A stretch of DNA of 37,668 nt from Candidatus Izemoplasma sp. (GCA_007132465.1 SLOP01000040.1:1-37668), one strand, 5' to 3'; positions 15,174-22,967 are shown, counted from the first letter of the stretch. The notes: generated by a model not told the origin, from the letters alone. Numbers and translations are program-made.

Positions 15174-15731
15174 ATGCGACGTTTCCGTCTTTGGGTTCAT
15201 GCTGATTCGCACCAACGTTCCCTTGCTCCTTTGGTCGATGCCGCCCTTGAGGGGGATTTTTCACTGGTTGTAAGCGACGAACTCATCGACGTTGCCCTCG
15301 ACCCTTATGTGCGCCCTGAAAAACCTGAAGCACTTCGTGATTTATGGATTGCGGATGCCGGGACAAACGTGCGGGTTGCGACGCTAGACGAACGGGTTTT
15401 TGATTGGGTCGAGAAGGCTCAACTCTACCGTATGCTGACCACCTTACCCTACGGGGCTTACAGCCATGAAACATTCTTAATGCGCGTCATGCAGGACGCC
15501 GTGGTGTATGAAACTCTGAAAGCTGGCATCGCCACACAGCTCAATACGTCGTTAATGACGACCCTTCACGTCTTTGCCGAAGCCAACATGAATGTCTCCA
15601 TTGCCGCCAAACGTCTACACCTACACCGTAACACCGTCATGTATCGACTCGAGCAAGTTGAACAGCTGACCACCATTAACCCACGTGTTTTTGATGGTCT
15701 TGCGGTCTTTCGTACCTTGTTTTCGCGATAA
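15174..15731 (+). CDS. PucR/CdaR-type helix-turn-helix protein (short)
   Basis: A 185-residue protein whose last 60 residues, 'LHVFAEANMNVSIAAKRLHLHRNTVMYRLEQVEQLTTINPRVFDGLAVFRTLF', are the PucR C-terminal HTH_30 domain found in CdaR/PucR regulators. The N-terminal 115 residues do not resemble the usual GAF, PAS or GGDEF-like sensor and are much shorter. Start ATG 15174 has GGAAGGA upstream. An extended -10 (TGATATAAT, hexamer at 15136-15141) overlaps the end of the glucosidase gene. Lying between an alpha-glucosidase and the sugar ATPase, it is a candidate regulator of sugar genes; there is no direct evidence for the target. Confidence 0.75.
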   Translation: MRRFRLWVHADSHQRSLAPLVDAALEGDFSLVVSDELIDVALDPYVRPEKPEALRDLWIADAGTNVRVATLDERVFDWVEKAQLYRMLTTLPYGAYSHETFLMRVMQDAVVYETLKAGIATQLNTSLMTTLHVFAEANMNVSIAAKRLHLHRNTVMYRLEQVEQLTTINPRVFDGLAVFRTLFSR

Positions 15732-15737
15732 CTTTGT

Positions 15738-15769
15738 GCAATGTGCCCATAGCCATTGCCTTTTTTTTT
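15738..15769 (+). terminator. Weak terminator after the PucR-type gene
   Basis: GCAATG (15738-15743) pairs with CATTGC (15754-15759), followed by a C and nine T. The short stem makes it weak. The next gene's -10, TATAAT at 15773-15778, follows at once. Confidence 0.5.
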
Positions 15770-15807
15770 GACTATAATAGCACTAACTGAGATAAAGGAG
15801 TGAGACA

Positions 15808-16908
15808 ATGGCTGAACTGCATTTTAAGTCCTTAAAGAAAATCTACGATGGCGGTGTTTTGGCTGTCGATGATTTTAACCTCAAGGTGAAGGATAAAGAG
15901 TTCATCGTTTTTGTCGGTCCCTCTGGGTGCGGTAAATCGACCACGTTACGCATGGTTGCGGGACTCGAAGAAATCACCGAAGGCGACTTGTATATCGATG
16001 AAAAACGCGTCAACCACATCCCGCCAAAAGACCGAGATATTGCCATGGTTTTCCAGTCGTATGCGCTATACCCTCACATGTCCGTGTATGACAACATGGC
16101 GTTTGGGTTAAAACTTCGACGGGTTCCGAAAGAAGACATCCGTGAACGCGTCAATAAAGCCGCCGATTTGCTCGGCATCAGCGAGTTGCTAAACCGCAAG
16201 CCCAAAGCGCTCTCAGGCGGACAACGCCAGCGCGTTGCCTTGGGTCGCGCCATCGTGCGCAACGCCAAAGTGTTTTTGATGGATGAACCGCTATCGAACC
16301 TCGATGCGAAGCTTCGTGTCAAAATGCGTGGCGAACTGATTAAACTGCACGCTCGCATTGAAACCACCACCATCTACGTCACCCATGACCAAAGCGAAGC
16401 CATGACCATGGCTGATCGCATCGTCGTCATGAACAAAGGGTACATTCAGCAAGTTGGCTCACCAAAAGAAATCTACGATAACCCCAACAACATGTTTGTC
16501 GGCGGGTTTATTGGCACGCCACCCATGAATTTCATCGAAGGCAAGGTCTCGCGCGACGGTGTGTTTGAAAACAAAGACATGAAAATCAAGATTCCCGGTG
16601 CACAACACAAAATCCTTAAAGACAACGACATGATTGAAAAACTTGTGGTCCTTGGCATCCGCCCTGAAGACATTCATGATGATAAGCGCCGCATCCAAGC
16701 GCATCCTGACATGGTTGTTGAGGTTCCTGTTGATGTCTCTGAGTTGCTCGGAAACGAAACCAACATCACCTCAACCATCAACGGCGCCAGCATCGTCGCA
16801 CGCATCGATGCCCGCACCGACATCAAACTTGGTGACACCCTTGACATGGTATTCGACACCAAAAAATCACACTTCTTCAACCCTGATACTGAAGAGCGCT
16901 TGGTTTAA
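15808..16908 (+). CDS. msmX: MsmX/UgpC-type sugar ABC transporter ATPase
   Basis: A 366-residue ATPase of the CUT1 carbohydrate importer group. Walker A is GPSGCGKST (37-45), Q-loop Gln83 in '[12 protein letters not shown]', signature LSGGQR (135-140), Walker B 'VFLMDEP' (155-161) and switch His193. From about 240 to the end is the OB-fold regulatory region ('[12 protein letters not shown]'). It stands alone, with its own -10 (TATAAT, 15773-15778), and ends at a terminator. Orphan ATPases of this type serve several importers. The right-hand operon contains two CUT1 permease pairs and no ATPase, so this protein is the likely motor for both. That link is inferred. Confidence 0.92.
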   Translation: MAELHFKSLKKIYDGGVLAVDDFNLKVKDKEFIVFVGPSGCGKSTTLRMVAGLEEITEGDLYIDEKRVNHIPPKDRDIAMVFQSYALYPHMSVYDNMAFGLKLRRVPKEDIRERVNKAADLLGISELLNRKPKALSGGQRQRVALGRAIVRNAKVFLMDEPLSNLDAKLRVKMRGELIKLHARIETTTIYVTHDQSEAMTMADRIVVMNKGYIQQVGSPKEIYDNPNNMFVGGFIGTPPMNFIEGKVSRDGVFENKDMKIKIPGAQHKILKDNDMIEKLVVLGIRPEDIHDDKRRIQAHPDMVVEVPVDVSELLGNETNITSTINGASIVARIDARTDIKLGDTLDMVFDTKKSHFFNPDTEERLV

Positions 16909-16954
16909 CTGAGTTTAAGACTATTGTGCACTTTATGCTAAAAAAACCCTATTA

Positions 16955-16988
16955 CGTGCGCTGATGAGAATCAGCGCACGTTCCCTTT
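16955..16988 (+). terminator. Terminator after the sugar ATPase gene
   Basis: An 11-bp GC-rich stem (CGTGCGCTGAT at 16955-16965 with 16970-16980, loop GAGA) is followed by a short T/C tract. The weak T run lowers certainty. Confidence 0.65.
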
Positions 16989-17229
16989 AAACAACCTAAA
17001 TCCCTTGCCTTCGTTCACGATTAAGTCATATCGCCATACGCGCAGCCATGCATTGGCCGGGGTTTTATTTCAGCTATGCTTGCATGACGGCACGCTGGCT
17101 GAGGTTAGAAGCGTGTCAAGGGCACTTCGGTGGCGATTAGATTCGACGAGAATGCGGTGAATGACGGGGCTGTGTTCGCGCATCAATTTTCATGCGGATT
17201 GTGTTTTGTTCATGCATAATCGCGTGAAA
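16989..17229. other. Non-coding stretch before the tRNA gene
   Basis: I see no credible gene here. Short complementary segments exist (CATGCA near 17047 with TGCATG near 17090; CACGCT with AGCGTG around 17090-17120), but I recognise no known RNA family. Confidence 0.4.
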
Positions 17230-17240
17230 TATGCTACACT
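17206..17240 (+). promoter_or_regulatory. Promoter candidates of tRNA-Arg
   Basis: TTGTTC (17206-17211) with TATGCT (17230-17235, 18-bp spacer), or the extended -10 TGCTACACT (hexamer at 17235-17240), both immediately upstream of the tRNA. Confidence 0.5.
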
Positions 17241-17250
17241 GATAAAGGAT

Positions 17251-17327
17251 GTTCCGGTAGCTCAGTCGGATAGAGCAGCAGCTTCCGAAGCTGAAGGTCG
17301 GGGGTTCGAGTCCCTTCCGGAACGCCA
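17251..17327 (+). tRNA. tRNA-Arg (anticodon CCG)
   Basis: A 77-nt cloverleaf with encoded CCA. Acceptor GTTCCGG pairs with CCGGAAC; D stem GCTC/GAGC; anticodon stem about GCAGC/GCTGA (outer pair mismatched); loop TTCCGAA places CCG at 17285-17287; T stem GGGGG/CCCTT with loop TTCGAGT. It reads the CGG arginine codon. Confidence 0.95.
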
Positions 17328-17338
17328 CATGATTTTTC

Positions 17339-17361
17339 GGTCGACCTCGGTCGACCTTTTT
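17339..17361 (+). terminator. Rho-independent terminator of tRNA-Arg
   Basis: GGTCGAC (17339-17345) and GTCGACC (17350-17356) form a 7-bp stem with loop CTCG, followed by five T. Confidence 0.9.
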
Positions 17362-17450
17362 GATGCGAAAACGTGTCTGGCGTGATACTTTCCTTTAGGC
17401 ATGCTATAATGAACCAAACTAACCACACGCAGTATATGGGAGGAATAATC

Positions 17451-18200
17451 ATGCAACCACGTGTATTGCATTGGGAACGACGCAATTATCACGAAGACGG
17501 ATTCGACTTGGTTCAACTCTTTGAAGACGGCACCGTGTTGTTGCGCTCGTACACCCGAGATACCGACGCCTTTGAACACTTTAACGAAACATCACGCCAG
17601 ACGTTTAGCATCGATGGTACCATTCACCTTGAGCGAATCGATTTTGGTGATGACGGCACGCTTAAGAAAACCGAACTTGTACAGCGCGCCCATCGCGTGG
17701 AATCCTATCCACTGCCCCAATGGCAGACAGCTCGAAAAAAAATCCGCGACATGCAGTCCACTTGTGCGCTCGACCAATCGTGCGATGGGCGATCCTTGCT
17801 TGAAGTCGAGGCGAAAAGCGTGAAAGCAACGCCGCTGTCTTCTGTTCGAAAAACGTATCCAATTCAGTTTGTTCGCGCTCGCATCAACGTCACCACCATC
17901 CAACGCAATCCGTCACCCGATCTGGATGACACGGTCTTTATCCCGACCATGAACGAAGTGTTGTTCTTCCACTACTCTCCGAAGACAAACCAGTTGACCA
18001 TCAGCGGTGACGGTCTATTCCCAGTTGAAACAACCCTCACCGATGAGACACTCGACGCAGATTCATTCTACGATGTCATGATGCGCAAAGCCAACCACAT
18101 CGAAGCGCATCACACCCATTATCGGCAGCTGATCACAGCCCAGCGGGAACGACGGGCGATGATTGAGACAGACGCTGCAGGTGACTTGTTCCCACGTTGA
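17451..18200 (+). CDS. Hypothetical protein, 249 residues
   Basis: I do not recognise this protein. It is soluble, with no signal peptide or membrane segment. The N-terminal half is rich in short strands ('FDLVQLFEDGTVLLRSYTRD', 'TFSIDGTIHLERIDFGDDGTLKKTELV'), the middle contains a Cys pair ('STCALDQSCDG'), and the end is a charged helix ('IEAHHTHYRQLITAQRERRAMIETD'). Codon use and a good ribosome site (GGGAGGA, 6-7 nt before ATG 17451) argue that it is real. An in-frame ATG at 17373 lies upstream of the promoter (extended -10 TGCTATAAT, hexamer at 17405-17410) and is rejected. Single-gene unit closed by a strong terminator. Confidence 0.75.
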   Translation: MQPRVLHWERRNYHEDGFDLVQLFEDGTVLLRSYTRDTDAFEHFNETSRQTFSIDGTIHLERIDFGDDGTLKKTELVQRAHRVESYPLPQWQTARKKIRDMQSTCALDQSCDGRSLLEVEAKSVKATPLSSVRKTYPIQFVRARINVTTIQRNPSPDLDDTVFIPTMNEVLFFHYSPKTNQLTISGDGLFPVETTLTDETLDADSFYDVMMRKANHIEAHHTHYRQLITAQRERRAMIETDAAGDLFPR

Positions 18201-18202
18201 TT

Positions 18203-18229
18203 AAAACGGCCCCTTCGGGCCGTTTTTTT
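18203..18229 (+). terminator. Rho-independent terminator of the hypothetical gene
   Basis: Stem AAAACGGCCC (18203-18212) with GGGCCGTTTT (18217-18226), loop CTTC, then more T. Confidence 0.92.
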
Positions 18230-18230
18230 A

Positions 18231-18257
18231 AAAAAGAAGGCTGCCTGATGGGCAACC
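18231..18257 (-). terminator. Rho-independent terminator of the OppB-type permease gene
   Basis: On the minus strand GGTTGCC (18251-18257) pairs with GGCAGCC (18239-18245; one G-T pair), followed by TTCTTTTTT. It starts at the stop codon. Confidence 0.75.
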
Positions 18258-19219
18258 TATTGGTGGTCGGTGGGTTTTGCGCCAATGCGAATGCGCGGGT
18301 CGACGAGCGGATACGCAACGTCAACCAACAAAGCGAACACTAAGCCAAAGGCGGCATAGAACATCGTCGTAACCATGGTCATTGGAATGTCGATGATAAT
18401 CATGTATGTTCTGTCCATAAAGGGCACAAGCAAGCTATCAAAAATCAATCTAGCCACGCCGTCAATGCCATAAATCATCTCGACAAAGAAAGACCCTCCA
18501 AGGACGAAAATAAACGTCGGGGCTAATTCCGGCAACACCGGCACCATGCAATTGCGAAAGGTGTGTCGACGCATGGTCTGGCTTGTGGTTAGCCCTTTGG
18601 TCTTACAAAGCAACAAATAGTCGTCATATTGCGCATCAATAAACTCGGCACGAACCAGACGGGTGAACTTAAAAATCGGTGGCATGCACAGGGCAAACAT
18701 CGGTATGGCCAAGCCCTTCAGCAGGCGCACTGTGTCGTCGATGTGAAACCCCGGAAACTGCATCGGAACAATGCGATATCGGATGCCGAAAAACACCACA
18801 AGCAACAAAACCAAGATGAAATGAGGGATGGAGCCAAACACCATGGTGACAGTTGACACCCCCCGATCAAACCAACTTCCCTTTTTCAATGCTGAGGCAA
18901 TGCCGAGGATAATGCCAATGGGAAGATAGATGGCCAAGGCTAACAAGTTCAGTCGCATGGTAACCCACATGCGTTGCCAGGCAAAACTCCAAACGCTTTC
19001 ATCGTATATCCCGGTGACGCCCCAATTCCAACTGGTGAGAATGCCATGAACATAGTCCAAAAAGCGCGTGTATGATAGCAAGAATTCTGCACGCAAATCA
19101 TAGGGGGGACGGCCCCAATGCCGAAGCATCGTCATGCTGGTGATGAAATAGAGCACCGTAAAAATGATCATCATCAAAAGCATGAGCCATACCACTCGCC
19201 ATACCACATACCGTATCAT
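18257..19219 (-). CDS. OppB/DppB-type ABC transporter permease (solitary)
   Basis: A 320-residue permease of the peptide/nickel type. It has an N-terminal membrane helix, a soluble insertion ('PYDLRAEFLLSYTRFLDYVHGILTSWNWG'), then five membrane segments with the EAA-like coupling loop 'RAEFIDAQYDDYLLLCKTKGLTTSQTMRRHTFRN' and 'FFVEMIYGIDGVARLIFDSLL'. A complete importer needs OppC, OppD, OppF and a binding protein; none is adjacent, and the gene is flanked by its own promoter and terminator. The frame is open to 19309, but the extended -10 TGGTATAAT (hexamer at 19290-19295) puts the transcript start near 19283, so ATG 19219 after GAAAGGGG is chosen. Confidence 0.85.
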   Translation of the reverse strand: MIRYVVWRVVWLMLLMMIIFTVLYFITSMTMLRHWGRPPYDLRAEFLLSYTRFLDYVHGILTSWNWGVTGIYDESVWSFAWQRMWVTMRLNLLALAIYLPIGIILGIASALKKGSWFDRGVSTVTMVFGSIPHFILVLLLVVFFGIRYRIVPMQFPGFHIDDTVRLLKGLAIPMFALCMPPIFKFTRLVRAEFIDAQYDDYLLLCKTKGLTTSQTMRRHTFRNCMVPVLPELAPTFIFVLGGSFFVEMIYGIDGVARLIFDSLLVPFMDRTYMIIIDIPMTMVTTMFYAAFGLVFALLVDVAYPLVDPRIRIGAKPTDHQ

Positions 19220-19289
19220 TTCTTTCGGCCCCTTTCGCTGCTTCTCCTTACACAGGTTCCTATGCTTATACATTAGCGTAATTAAAGCA

Positions 19290-19295
19290 ATTATA
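19290..19295 (-). promoter_or_regulatory. Extended -10 of the OppB-type permease gene
   Basis: Minus-strand TGG-TATAAT; a poor TTCCTG sits at the -35 position (19313-19318). Confidence 0.55.
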
Positions 19296-19349
19296 CCAGA
19301 ACCGACCACAAACAGGAAATTTTTCCAGTTTATAATAGTTTACAAACAC

Positions 19350-19380
19350 AAAAAAAGACGGTTCGTCAAACCGAACCGTC
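19350..19380 (-). terminator. Strong rho-independent terminator downstream of acylphosphatase
   Basis: GACGGTTCG (19357-19365) pairs with CGAACCGTC (19372-19380), with seven T on the minus strand. It is 165 bp after the acylphosphatase stop, leaving a long transcribed 3' region. Confidence 0.92.
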
Positions 19381-19544
19381 CATGGTTCTCATGGAGAGGC
19401 CTTTTGTACCCATTGTGAGGTAATTTGTGTCATAGCACAACCTTTCGTCATGCTTGTAAGACACGCTTGTATTGTAGGTCCTATGACGGTTAACCTCGGC
19501 CACCAACGGGCGTTTGGTTCCTCGGCGTCGGATGCGAAGCCCCG
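19381..19544 (-). other. Non-coding 3' region with possible RNA structure
   Basis: No gene is seen. On the minus strand a GTCATAG segment near 19495 can pair with CTATGAC near 19430, and CCATG/CATGG flank a small loop just before the terminator. It may be a long 3' untranslated region or a small RNA; I recognise no family. Confidence 0.35.
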
Positions 19545-19820
19545 TCAGAAACGAATTTCAAACCTTACAAAAGGTTCGTCGGTGTCGAGTGGCGTTGTCT
19601 CAATACGATCGATGCGCCCCGGCGGATGCTCACGCACCGCCGACAGGAATGATGCCACCGCAGGCCGCGCGCCGATGGCGGCACATTCAACCGATCCGCT
19701 CGCAAGGTTCTTAACATAACCACGGACCCCGTGGTGTTGAGCTTGCCTGCGCACGTGATGGCGCATGCCTACCCCTTGGACTATGCCATAAAGGTGAATT
19801 TTCAGTGCCGTTTCATTCAC
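19545..19820 (-). CDS. acyP: Acylphosphatase
   Basis: A 91-residue acylphosphatase, hydrolysing carboxyl-phosphate bonds such as acetyl phosphate or 1,3-bisphosphoglycerate. It has 'HLYGIVQGVGMRHHVRRQAQHHGVRGYVKNLASGSVECAAIG': the catalytic Arg is in GVGMR and the catalytic Asn in 'YVKNLASG'. The C-terminus 'FVRFEIRF' is typical. The start is most likely GTG 19820, 7 nt after AAAGGGGG; TTG 19823 is an alternative, and a GTG at 19838 lies before the ribosome site. It follows the aminotransferase gene by about 30 bp and is probably co-transcribed. Confidence 0.9.
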   Translation of the reverse strand: MNETALKIHLYGIVQGVGMRHHVRRQAQHHGVRGYVKNLASGSVECAAIGARPAVASFLSAVREHPPGRIDRIETTPLDTDEPFVRFEIRF

Positions 19821-19850
19821 CAATTTTCCCCCTTTCACCAGACCTCATTA

Positions 19851-21023
19851 TCACCGTCGAAGGGTTTCATCAACAAATGCGGCGATGCGACGCAACCCTT
19901 CTTTTAGCTGTGCTTGTGAACAGGCCAAGTTAAGCCGAACGAAACGCGATGCCTGCGATCCAAACGCCGCGCCTTCACTCAACACAACGCCATGGCGTTG
20001 CTTTAAGGCTTCGACAAAAGCGGTTCCGTTAATGCCCGTGAAACGCACGTCAAGCCAGGCAAGGTATGTGCCTTCCAACGGGGCAATGTAGGCGTCGTCG
20101 GCGAACGATTCCCAACGCGCCTTAAGCGTCTGATAGTTCTCAACGATATGCTTGTTTTGTGCATCAACCCACGCATCTCCGCCAGTGTAGGCCGCTTTCA
20201 GTGCGGCCATGGCAAGGGCATTGGGTCCTGATAAGTGCAGGCGCTGATAGGCCGCGGCGAGTTTACGCCTCGTTGGGGTGTGCTTGATGATGGTATGGGC
20301 GATCTGCAATCCGGCGACGTTAAAGGTTTTGCTGGGGGCAGAAACGAGAATGATGCCCTCATATTCATTAAAAAACGCACCACAAGACACAAAACGATGC
20401 CCTGGCATGATTAAATCGGCGTGAATTTCATCGCTGACCAACAGCACCTTATGTTTTTGACAAAGCTGGACCACGCGCGACAGTTCAGGCTTCGTCCAAA
20501 CGCGCCCCACGGGATTGTGCGGGCTACAGAGGATAACCATTGATGCGTTGTTAAGATCCGCGTCCAACCGTTCGTAATCAATGCTATAACGGCCGTTTTT
20601 ATAGGCGAGTTCATGGTCGATGACACGCCGCCGATTTTGCTTGATGACCGGTTCAAACACGTGATAGACCGGCGTTTGGATAAGCACACCATCGCCTTCA
20701 TTCGTGAACACGTCGATGATGACGCTAAGTGCGTTTAACACTTTCGGTGCGGGTGAAACCCATGTTGGGTCAATCGACAGTTCATAGCGTTTTTGACACC
20801 ATGATGTGACGGCATCGCGATAGTTGTCGTCAACCATGGCATAGCCGAATGCGCCGTGTGCCACCCGCTCTTTCAAGGCTTCTTTGATGATGGGTGCGGT
20901 TTCATAATCGGAATCGGCAACCGAAAACGTCAGCACGTCGTCGCGTTCGGTTTGGTTTTTAGCGATTTGCCATTTTGCAGAATCGCTTGTCTTTCGGTCC
21001 AGTGTGGTAAACCAAGGTTTCAT
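19851..21023 (-). CDS. patB: PatB/MalY-type PLP-dependent C-S lyase/aminotransferase
   Basis: A 390-residue fold type I PLP enzyme of the MalY/PatB group, typically a cystathionine beta-lyase. It begins with the group's 'W...K' region and 'VLTFSVADSDYETAP'. Cofactor residues are Asn170 ('CSPHNPVGRVW'), Asp198 ('LVSDEIHADLI') and the Schiff-base Lys232 ('SAPSKTFNVAGLQ'). The carboxylate-binding Arg is in 'RFVRLNLA'. It releases homocysteine, pyruvate and ammonia from cystathionine, or cleaves related thioethers. The promoter is TTGCAC/TATAAT on the minus strand; GGAGG precedes ATG 21023. Confidence 0.92.
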   Translation of the reverse strand: MKPWFTTLDRKTSDSAKWQIAKNQTERDDVLTFSVADSDYETAPIIKEALKERVAHGAFGYAMVDDNYRDAVTSWCQKRYELSIDPTWVSPAPKVLNALSVIIDVFTNEGDGVLIQTPVYHVFEPVIKQNRRRVIDHELAYKNGRYSIDYERLDADLNNASMVILCSPHNPVGRVWTKPELSRVVQLCQKHKVLLVSDEIHADLIMPGHRFVSCGAFFNEYEGIILVSAPSKTFNVAGLQIAHTIIKHTPTRRKLAAAYQRLHLSGPNALAMAALKAAYTGGDAWVDAQNKHIVENYQTLKARWESFADDAYIAPLEGTYLAWLDVRFTGINGTAFVEALKQRHGVVLSEGAAFGSQASRFVRLNLACSQAQLKEGLRRIAAFVDETLRR

Positions 21024-21053
21024 GGTAACCTCCGCGATGTGTCGTTCACCCTC

Positions 21054-21082
21054 ATTATAATGACTAGGTTAGCAAAGTGCAA
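21054..21082 (-). promoter_or_regulatory. patB promoter
   Basis: Minus-strand TATAAT (21054-21059), 17-bp spacer, TTGCAC (21077-21082). Confidence 0.75.
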
Positions 21083-21112
21083 CCGTGGCCGTCAACCAAT
21101 CGTTGACATTAT

Positions 21113-21135
21113 AAAGGGCGCTTGCTTAAGCGCCC
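21113..21135 (-). terminator. Probable terminator of the beta-glucan operon
   Basis: A perfect 8-bp GC-rich stem GGGCGCTT (21116-21123) and AAGCGCCC (21128-21135) lies about 100 bp after the last gene's stop. On the minus strand only TTTAT follows, so termination may be partial. Confidence 0.5.
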
Positions 21136-21234
21136 CATTTCTAGGTTGTTTCATGGCGTTTTATCGGGTGATACCTATGCGTTTGTCGTTAGGCTTCAGA
21201 CCAAGCCTTTCGCTCCACGCCGTGTTCAATCAAA

Positions 21235-21936
21235 TCATTGATAGATCTTAATGTCTCGAACCTTGAAGTCTTGGGGAAAGCAGTCACCATCGACGATGCC
21301 GCCTAAGGTGCCACCAATCGCGAGGTTTATGATGAGGTAAAACGGTTGATCAAAAGGCCACCCTCTGGGCGAGGCATCACGACCCTGTTCACCACGGGTA
21401 TAGGTGGTCACTTTGTCGCCGTCGACTTCGTAGCGGATGGTGTCTTTTTCCCATCTAAGCGAGTAGGTACGAAACGTGTCAACCATGGGGTCGATCGTGA
21501 CGGTGTGATCGTATTGTTCTTGCACGCGATGGTTGTACTTCTCGGTGTGCAAGCAGGTGTAAAGTTTGTTGGGTTCATTACCGGTGTGTTCCATGATGTC
21601 GATCTCGCCGCTTTTTGGCCACCGCCCCTGGCGGCTCTCCTCGGGCATCATCCATAAAGCCGGCCACGTGCCTTTGCCGCCGGGGACGCTGGCGACGATG
21701 TCGATGCGTCCGTATTGAAAGCTGAATTTATGTTTGGTGTTAATGCGAGCACTCCGAATAACATCGCCCTCGCGCGTGGCGCGAATGACGAGCCCGTCGT
21801 CAAAAAAGAGGTTTTTTGGATCATCCACATAGTGTTGCACTTCATTGTTGGCCCATTTTTCACCAACCTCAACGTTCCATATGTCTCGATCAAGTGAACT
21901 CATGCGAGTAAAATCAAAATGTTTAATTAATGTCAT
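21235..21936 (-). CDS. Intracellular GH16 family beta-glucanase (laminarinase-like)
   Basis: A 233-residue, single-domain GH16 enzyme. The catalytic ExDxxE motif is 'SGEIDIMEHTG' (Glu111 nucleophile, Asp113, Glu116 acid/base). Other GH16 laminarinase blocks are 'GRIDIVASVPGGKGTWPALWMMP' and 'GWPFDQPFYLIINLAIGG'. It lacks a signal peptide and starts directly with the catalytic fold, so it should work in the cytoplasm, on imported beta-1,3-glucan oligosaccharides. Its start overlaps the lacI stop by 4 bp (ATGA). Most GH16 enzymes are secreted, so a cytoplasmic one beside a secreted one is notable. Last gene of the operon. Confidence 0.9.
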   Translation of the reverse strand: MTLIKHFDFTRMSSLDRDIWNVEVGEKWANNEVQHYVDDPKNLFFDDGLVIRATREGDVIRSARINTKHKFSFQYGRIDIVASVPGGKGTWPALWMMPEESRQGRWPKSGEIDIMEHTGNEPNKLYTCLHTEKYNHRVQEQYDHTVTIDPMVDTFRTYSLRWEKDTIRYEVDGDKVTTYTRGEQGRDASPRGWPFDQPFYLIINLAIGGTLGGIVDGDCFPQDFKVRDIKIYQ

Positions 21937-22967
21937 AGGCGCTCCTCGTCAGTTTTTAATACCCGTGTTGTGTCGCCGTTGATTAAATACGTGTCAACGG
22001 TGACGGTTTCGCCGTTCATGTCGACGTCGGGTCCGTCAATCATCTGCAACATTTTGCGTGCCGCGATTTCGCCCATCCGTCGTGCGTCTTGGCGTATCGT
22101 GGTCAACCTTGGTGTGATTAACTGGCCAAGGTCAATCCCGTCAAACCCGATGAGAGAGTAATCGTTGGGCACGGTTTTATCGGCTTCCCTAATCGCTTGC
22201 ATCGCACCGATCGCTTGCATGTCGGAGGCGCAGAACACCGCGGTGGGTTGATCGGTGAGCTCCAACACTTTTTTCATGGCGCGGTAGCCATCTTCTTTGG
22301 AGAAAAATTTCCCTGAAATGAGGTATTCATCTCGAACCGGAATGTTAAGCTTGTGCATTGCTTTTTCAAACGCCTCTAAGCGCGTGCCACCAATGAAGGT
22401 GGAGCGATCACCGTGTATATGAGCGATTTTTTTATGGCCGAGATCGTGTAAAAACCGCACGCCTTGCTGCATCCCTTGTTCATTGTTTGAGGTGATCGTC
22501 ACCGCGGTTTCCACCGAGTAGTCAATGATGACGACAGGCAGTGTCGACTGATACAACTCGCGCATTTCCTCGGTGTTAAAATCTTCGCAGAGCACCAAAA
22601 TACCTTCGACTTGTTTGCGCTTGGAATGCTCCAAGTATGAACCGTTTTGTTTACCCATGTTTTTCGCCAAAAACAGGATGTCGTATCCGTTGGCTTGGAC
22701 GGTGCTTCTGAAGCTTTCAAGGATTTTTGCAAACAACGGATGTTGCAAGCCGAGGTTGGTGATTTCTTCAAAAATAACGCCCATGGTGTTAGACCGCTGG
22801 GTCTTCAGCGATCGCGCTGAAGAGTTAGGCACATAACCCATGTCAGTGCACACTTTCAGCACGGTGGCACGGGTTTGGGGAGAGATGTCGTTGTAGTTAT
22901 TCAGCACTTTTGACACCGTCGCGACACTGCAACCGGCCCGCTTGGATATGTCTTTAATCGTGACCAT
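21933..22967 (-). CDS. LacI-family transcriptional regulator
   Basis: A 344-residue LacI/GalR repressor. Residues 2-55 are the DNA-binding domain with hinge ('VTIKDISKRAGCSVATVSKVLNNYNDISPQTRATVLKVCTDMGYVPNSSARSL'), followed by a periplasmic-binding-like effector domain ('GVIFEEITNLG', 'ASDMQAIGAMQAIRE', 'LIGFDGIDLGQLITPRLTTIRQD'). Upstream in-frame starts exist to 22994, but GGAGG is 6 nt before ATG 22967. The gene begins inside the end of the GH16 lipoprotein gene. Placed between the two glucanase genes, it probably senses a glucan-derived sugar and controls the operon. The operon promoter lies outside the window, so no operator is assigned. Confidence 0.92.
   Translation of the reverse strand: MVTIKDISKRAGCSVATVSKVLNNYNDISPQTRATVLKVCTDMGYVPNSSARSLKTQRSNTMGVIFEEITNLGLQHPLFAKILESFRSTVQANGYDILFLAKNMGKQNGSYLEHSKRKQVEGILVLCEDFNTEEMRELYQSTLPVVIIDYSVETAVTITSNNEQGMQQGVRFLHDLGHKKIAHIHGDRSTFIGGTRLEAFEKAMHKLNIPVRDEYLISGKFFSKEDGYRAMKKVLELTDQPTAVFCASDMQAIGAMQAIREADKTVPNDYSLIGFDGIDLGQLITPRLTTIRQDARRMGEIAARKMLQMIDGPDVDMNGETVTVDTYLINGDTTRVLKTDEERL

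Noticed and set aside
17137-17579. Open frames on the minus strand across tRNA-Arg, coding residues such as 'GRDSNPRPSASEAAALSD'
   Set aside because: They are antisense to the tRNA gene. This peptide is a well-known artefact of reading tRNA genes backwards, and no ribosome site supports it.
19381-19544. Known riboswitch class
   Set aside because: I compared it by eye with the cores I remember for TPP, SAM, guanidine, Mn, ZTP and c-di-GMP riboswitches and T-boxes and found no match. It also lies after a gene rather than before one.
21155-21226. Tiny minus-strand frame after the last GH16 gene (TTG start, 'NTAWSERLGLKPNDKRIGITR')
   Set aside because: The sequence looks protein-like, but there is no ribosome site, the start is TTG, and it is only 22 residues long.
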